Both the position numbers and the translations under genes were made by a program. Positions 59,560 to 64,000 of a stretch of 64,000 nucleotides of DNA are shown here, piece by piece. The DNA comes from Lutraria lutraria (lineage: Eukaryota; Mollusca; Bivalvia; Venerida; Mactridae): assembly GCA_964023205.1 (NCBI GenBank), contig OZ026842.1, positions 38,269,501 through 38,333,500 of the forward strand, read 5' to 3'. The first letter of the stretch is position 1, and each line of letters opens with the position of its first letter. The notes below the pieces were generated by a model. That model was not told the DNA's origin. It saw only the letters and a program-made list of their open reading frames with translations, and did no database searches.

Positions 59560-60510
59560 TGCTTAAAGGTCTGGACTAGAAAATTTCATCATCTAGTGAA
59601 CATTTTTTGTAATAAACCATATCACAAAATCTGATGCAACGACTCAATCCATTTTTGAAAATCCAAAGTATACTATATATACCGGTAACCATGGAGGTCC
59701 ATGCCTGTAAAATATTCAATTATAGCTTGATCATATTTTATTAAAAATGTGGAATCTTGGACGAATGATGAATTCTAGAAAAATAAAAAGCAAAATATTT
59801 TTTTTATGTTTTTATATCATAAACAATCACATAAAAAAGAAATAAAAAGTATTACACAGTATTTATTATAATATAACATATATATATATATGAGTCAATT
59901 AAATTAGTCCTAACCTAATTGTTGGGTTACATTGTTGCGGTACTGCATAGATTATTTGAGTACATATAAGTACAGTATGCTTAAGTGGCTTGCTGTATAT
60001 TTTGTAACAGCTCGTGCGTTTAATTGCGAAAGGGATGAGATAATGTGTTGAAAATTATGGATTTCTTTTTTATTATAAACACTGCACAAAAAAATGGTTT
60101 CAAGTTGAATATTTATTGTAGCTTTTATTCCCTGAAATATTAGCATTTTATGGCTGTGTTATAAATCAAACTCCAATTTTTACATAAATAATGCATGTTT
60201 ATGCAAACTTTTCATGCAAAGTATTTATTCCATCACAATATTCTATGACACATTACATAATTGAATGTTCAATCCTGTATTGTGACGTACTTAACAGAAT
60301 AGTTATTATTGGCGTGGGATGGCACTCAATAAAAGCAGTACTAAGAGTAACCCTATAACAAACAGTCTGAGCTGGAATAAATGGTAAATGTTAAGCATGA
60401 CAAATTTATATTTATAAAACATAAAACTAGAATAGAATCACAAAAAAATCATTATCAAATTGAATTGACCAATATATAAAATACATAGGGGTCTATACGT
60501 AAGCACCTTG
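59560..60510. other. 5' flank of the membrane-protein gene, nothing recognised
   Basis: AT-rich DNA that should contain the minus-strand promoter. No clear element is seen. Confidence 0.3.
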
Positions 60511-60513
60511 AAG

Positions 60514-60900
60514 CAATCTTTGAATTAATTTTTTGTGACAGGTTGCCCAACTATATGTACCTAAAAGACTTAAATGAGGAAAAAATCCTTTCGGGCAGAG
60601 GGCAATTTTAACCCACTTATTCTAAGACTGTTGAAACTTGAAGGGATATATGCTATATACTAGCCCTACTAATTCGGCTTTTCGGTAGGCCGATTTTCGT
60701 GAACAAATTCGGAAAGGCCATCCTCTTATAGTTATACTCTGATATGAGTATTATATAAGAAACGTGTTTTCTACCTTACTGAACGGTTCACTTTGGTCGC
60801 AGATATTGTAGTTATTGTGCCCAACAGGTTTTAATTGGACATTTTCCACACACAAATATGCAGTTCTTGGTTAGACTGTGCGGGACGCCCAGGTCAAGTC
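60514..60900. repeat. Composite dispersed repeat: A, B and C modules together
   Basis: Module A (60514-60640) matches 39796 and 26784. Module B (60660-60730) matches 16971. Module C (60763-60900) matches 19744 and 35774. This copy suggests that the scattered modules are pieces of one longer element of about 390 bp or more. Non-coding. Confidence 0.65.
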
Positions 60901-62280
60901 AAAAAGTATCTCGTCGTCACAAACAGTCTAATTAGTTGGACTATGGCGTATACATAATATATATATATATAAATTTTCATGCAGAGGTCATTTTAGGCCT
61001 TATTACATCATAATATCCAGCAGTCTTCATGCTAATTTAACCCATTAGCCCACAGCAGGGCTAGTAAATTTCTATTTGGGCTAGTCAGGTCAATTATCTA
61101 TTTTCAATAACTTAATCCACATATAGTTTGGGCTATAGTGCTTTAAAAAAGGTAATTCGACCACTGTAATACAGTCGTATGAACAGTAGCGGATCATGAA
61201 CAATAGCGGGTCACGTGAATGGTTTAATTGAACAGTAAGATTTCTACGCTGTCTTTCCATATTATTTGATCAAACTTTACATTCCTATATTCATTGATGT
61301 TTTTTTATCCTTTTCAACAAAAGATTATCTGAAAACAATGTTTTGATCAACCATGTCACTTAGTGGCTTGTTAAGCTTGTTTACATGACCAGTATTGCCT
61401 AGCTTCATTCTCGTAATAACCTTCCCGCATTATGACGCACTGCCAAACAATTTCGATGTAAAGCTAAAAAAATTCTAAATTATCTGAATTGTCATAGCTC
61501 AACCTTCAAATCGTGAAAAGAAACTACCGTAGATGGTTTCTAATTATAATGTGTGCAAACGGAATAAATATGTTGCAGGTCAATATGAATAATAACAGAT
61601 CACAATTAATTTGCACGGGGGATTTCTCAAACTAGATCAATTAATTAATTGTGATCTTAAATAAACTTGTATTGTTGTGTTATATTGAGATGTTGAATAA
61701 ATAATTCTCAGTGCCTTTTGGTTACCTTATTCGTTCTAAGCAAGTGTAAGCTTGCATCAGTTGCTAATTATTATATTGACTTCATTTGTAGAGATAATAA
61801 CTCAATATCTTTCTATTTATTTATTTTCTATGTACCATCACAAATAATGGATATTTATACAAACAATGCTTTTACAAAGAAAGAAATGATGACATTAGTC
61901 AGTTTTCACAGCTCAAAATACGTTTAAAGTAACCGCCTGTAAGAGAATGTCATGTGACACTTTACTGTTCATATTGACTCACTATTATACCAATTACTTC
62001 CATATCCGAAAGGTATGCAAAGGTCGAAGTTTCATAGTTGAAAAGGTAATTTTGGTGTTCTTGTGAAGAAAAATATATTTGCAGTGTCTGTTATCATTTT
62101 AGACTAAGATATTCAATGCTGTAATCATTATAAATTAACACACTAGTTAGTGATCCGCTACTATTCAATCGATTGTACCTTAATTCCCTTGAAAGTGCTA
62201 CTGTAGCCTCCTAGCTGTTGCATGCTTAAATTGACCAAATTATTATCACACTGGTACACTCCGTCTCCCTGTGGTTGCAT
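60901..62280. other. Intergenic, nothing recognised
   Basis: AT-rich. GGGCTAGT phrases at about 61063-61135 may be the end of a decayed MITE. Confidence 0.3.
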
Positions 62281-62300
62281 GTATCAGTTGTGTAGTATAC

Positions 62301-62328
62301 CAGGGATGCTATATGTAATACATCCCTG
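62301..62328. mobile_element. Mini-hairpin insertion h5
   Basis: 28 bp: CAGGGATG / CATCCCTG arms around CTATATGTAATA, a shortened version of h2. AGTATAC abuts both ends exactly (62294-62300, 62329-62335). Confidence 0.8.
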
Positions 62329-63174
62329 AGTATACTCATAACTTTTCAAGACACAAATAGAAATGTAGTATATTTTAATTCTATTTCAGCTGTTATTATC
62401 TTAGTGGAAATTAACAAATTACACTTAAAAAAATCTAAAGATATAAAATTTAGATACAGAACAAGTATTATCTGCTTGTGTAAGATAATGATCGAAAAAA
62501 TAGGTGTAACTCACCTGTTTCTTGTTTACCTGCAAAATGAAAGAAGAGTTACAAAGGGGAGTAACTCACAAAAATAATGGCTTGTCGGAACTTGAGCGGT
62601 AGTTTTGAGTTCTTTTACCATATAAACTGAAATATTTAATGTTATAATGTCATTTAAATGTGTTACATATGAACTGTGTGTTTAATTTGATCATTTTCCC
62701 GAAAATAGTAAGAATATGCTTCATTTAAATGATCGATGCGAAATTTCTTGTTTACCTTTTATTCGTACCCGATACAGTTCGTACTTTTAACATTTTTTAA
62801 CAGCTCTTAGTCTTCATTTCATTACCCTACACGTATTTTACCAAACATTCATACAGAATAAGCAGGACCTTTGTCTGTATTCTGTGGCAGTAAGTTTAAT
62901 GTTACGATTTCCTTGATCAGGATCAGAAAAGTTTTGACATTTTATTTTTAAGATCGAGATTTATTTATAAAATAAATAAAATTATATGCATGTATGTAGT
63001 GTCTTTAAATAAAGTTGGGAAAAATATATGTATATATTGCAATAAATTTAAGATCTTTAAATTCCATGTTTTGCATTTATAATTTTCTTGTTCACAAGTT
63101 GTTGGTATAGTTGAAACATTTGTGTTAACTTTCCTTTCACAGGATAAAAGTTTGTGTTAGTAGTTTGCACATTC

Positions 63175-64000
63175 ATGATGCCAGTGCATCCCCAGTTAAT
63201 GGTTCTTTATACAAATGATGCTGTTGAAGTGAGGTATTCAGATGGTTCCAGGCTTCATGTACTACCATGTGGAACCAGTTTTACATACAGTCAACCACGA
63301 GATGATGCCCATCCTGCAATAGGTATTTAAAGTCTTTCAAATCCACTATGTAGACATCTATGTAGCCAAGGGGTGACTTTACATTGATGTTGAGCGAGAT
63401 GTTCCAACATCCATTTAAAATAAAACTTATTACATATGTGTATGTACAGGGCTTGACACTTACTTTTTCAGGAGGTAGTCAGCTGGACTACCATCATAGA
63501 AAATGAGGTAGCCCTTGCAAAATATAGTTAGTCCTCATTCTAATATATAGAAACATGTTTGTCATTTTATTTCAATGCCTATCAAGTGTACTTTATCAGA
63601 ATACAAGACAAGTATGAAAGTCAGATTTTCACGAATGTATTAAACAAACTTATACTGGTTACATCACATCCGATCTTTATTTTCTAATTTACATTTGTAC
63701 TTGAAGTTATAGAATTCAGGTCACCCAAATGTCAGGTAGCCTGACGGGATACCCAGCTTAGAAACCTAGGTAGTCATTGGAGAAAATAGGTAGCCTCGGG
63801 CTAACAGACCATTGTTAATGTCGAGCCCTGAATTGTATGTATATATATACACACAGCTTCAAACTGCACGTCCCCTTCAATTGTTGTTTCACACTACACC
63901 ATGAAATATACACTTCACATAATTAAAATCTCGTTAAACACATAGGACGGTACAAGTGGGACAAGCTGGATGGACGACTTAAACATATCCAGACTGGTAG
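63175..64000 (+). CDS. C5orf34-like protein, first exons, truncated by the window end
   Basis: The first coding exon is 63175-63322, ending at GTATTT. A 5' UTR exon boundary TTTCACAG precedes it at 63142. It encodes 49 residues: MMPVHPQLMVLYTNDAVEVR, then YSDGSRLHVLPCGTSFTYS. This aligns with the vertebrate C5orf34 N-terminus (LYxDDSVxVxYxDGSxLxLxPCGxxF...HP). A second exon from 63946 (CATAG acceptor, phase 1) encodes RYKWDKLDGRLKHIQTG and runs out of the window. Its match to the family is weak, so it may be wrong. The family is of poorly known function. The gene is divergent from the membrane-protein gene on its left. Confidence 0.65.
63447..63830. mobile_element. MITE with CAGGGCTTGACA termini
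   Basis: 384 bp. The left CAGGGCTTGACA pairs with the right TGTCGAGCCCTG (one mismatch). TGTATGTA stands directly left of the element and again 3 nt right of it, possibly an 8-bp hAT-type duplication in a TATG-rich context. Internal phrases of the GGTAGCC type repeat. It lies in the first intron of the C5orf34-like gene. Confidence 0.65.

Noticed and set aside
62505..62535. Possible 15-nt minus-strand micro-exon (TTTTGCAG acceptor, CAG|GTGAGT donor)
   Set aside because: The splice signals are good but nothing ties it to a transcript. It could only be a 5' UTR exon and is left unannotated.

Overview
The window is animal nuclear DNA, most likely from a bivalve mollusc. The genes are split into short exons with GT-AG introns. 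The base composition is AT-rich. Introns and intergenic DNA are full of short inverted-repeat elements, tRNA-derived SINEs and tandem-repeat elements of the kind common in bivalves. I see no bacterial operon, CRISPR array, rRNA or free-standing tRNA gene. The species assignment is an inference.

Five host genes can be read by joining exons across consistent splice phases. (1) Minus strand 113-11591: a complete 12-exon flavin monoamine oxidase, 554 aa. (2) Minus strand 13584-16628: a 3-exon, 475-aa, Ser/Lys-rich and probably nuclear protein that I do not recognise. (3) Plus strand 34360-41125: ATP6AP2 (prorenin receptor, V-ATPase accessory protein 2), 8 exons, 361 aa, with a CRE/ETS-like promoter just upstream. 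(4) Minus strand 47421-59545: a 5-exon, 283-aa single-pass membrane protein with a signal peptide, not recognised. (5) Plus strand 63175 to the window end: the first exons of a C5orf34-like gene. Genes 4 and 5 are transcribed divergently. The genes do not form a functional cluster.

The interval 16.6-34.3 kb is an accessory zone of mobile and repetitive DNA. It holds a 2.0-kb element with terminal inverted repeats made of GTCAACTCGTAC-type units (17.7-19.7 kb), two decayed LINE fragments, AACGTT-rich arrays in inverted orientation bounding a 7.85-kb interval (25.2-33.1 kb), tRNA-SINE material, and a 1.1-kb element with six ~145-bp tandem units. A very young non-autonomous LTR retrotransposon lies at 53.5-55.9 kb inside intron 1 of gene 4. 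Its two 619-bp LTRs appear identical and its single ORF has zinc knuckles and a coiled coil.

The most novel-looking signal is a set of five tiny hairpin insertions (28-48 bp) at 20.97, 21.07, 21.11, 25.13 and 62.30 kb. They begin CARRGA and end with its complement. Four have 7-bp direct repeats exactly at their edges (three perfect, one with a single mismatch) and the fifth has one with a 2-nt offset. This suggests a miniature hairpin element that makes 7-bp target-site duplications.
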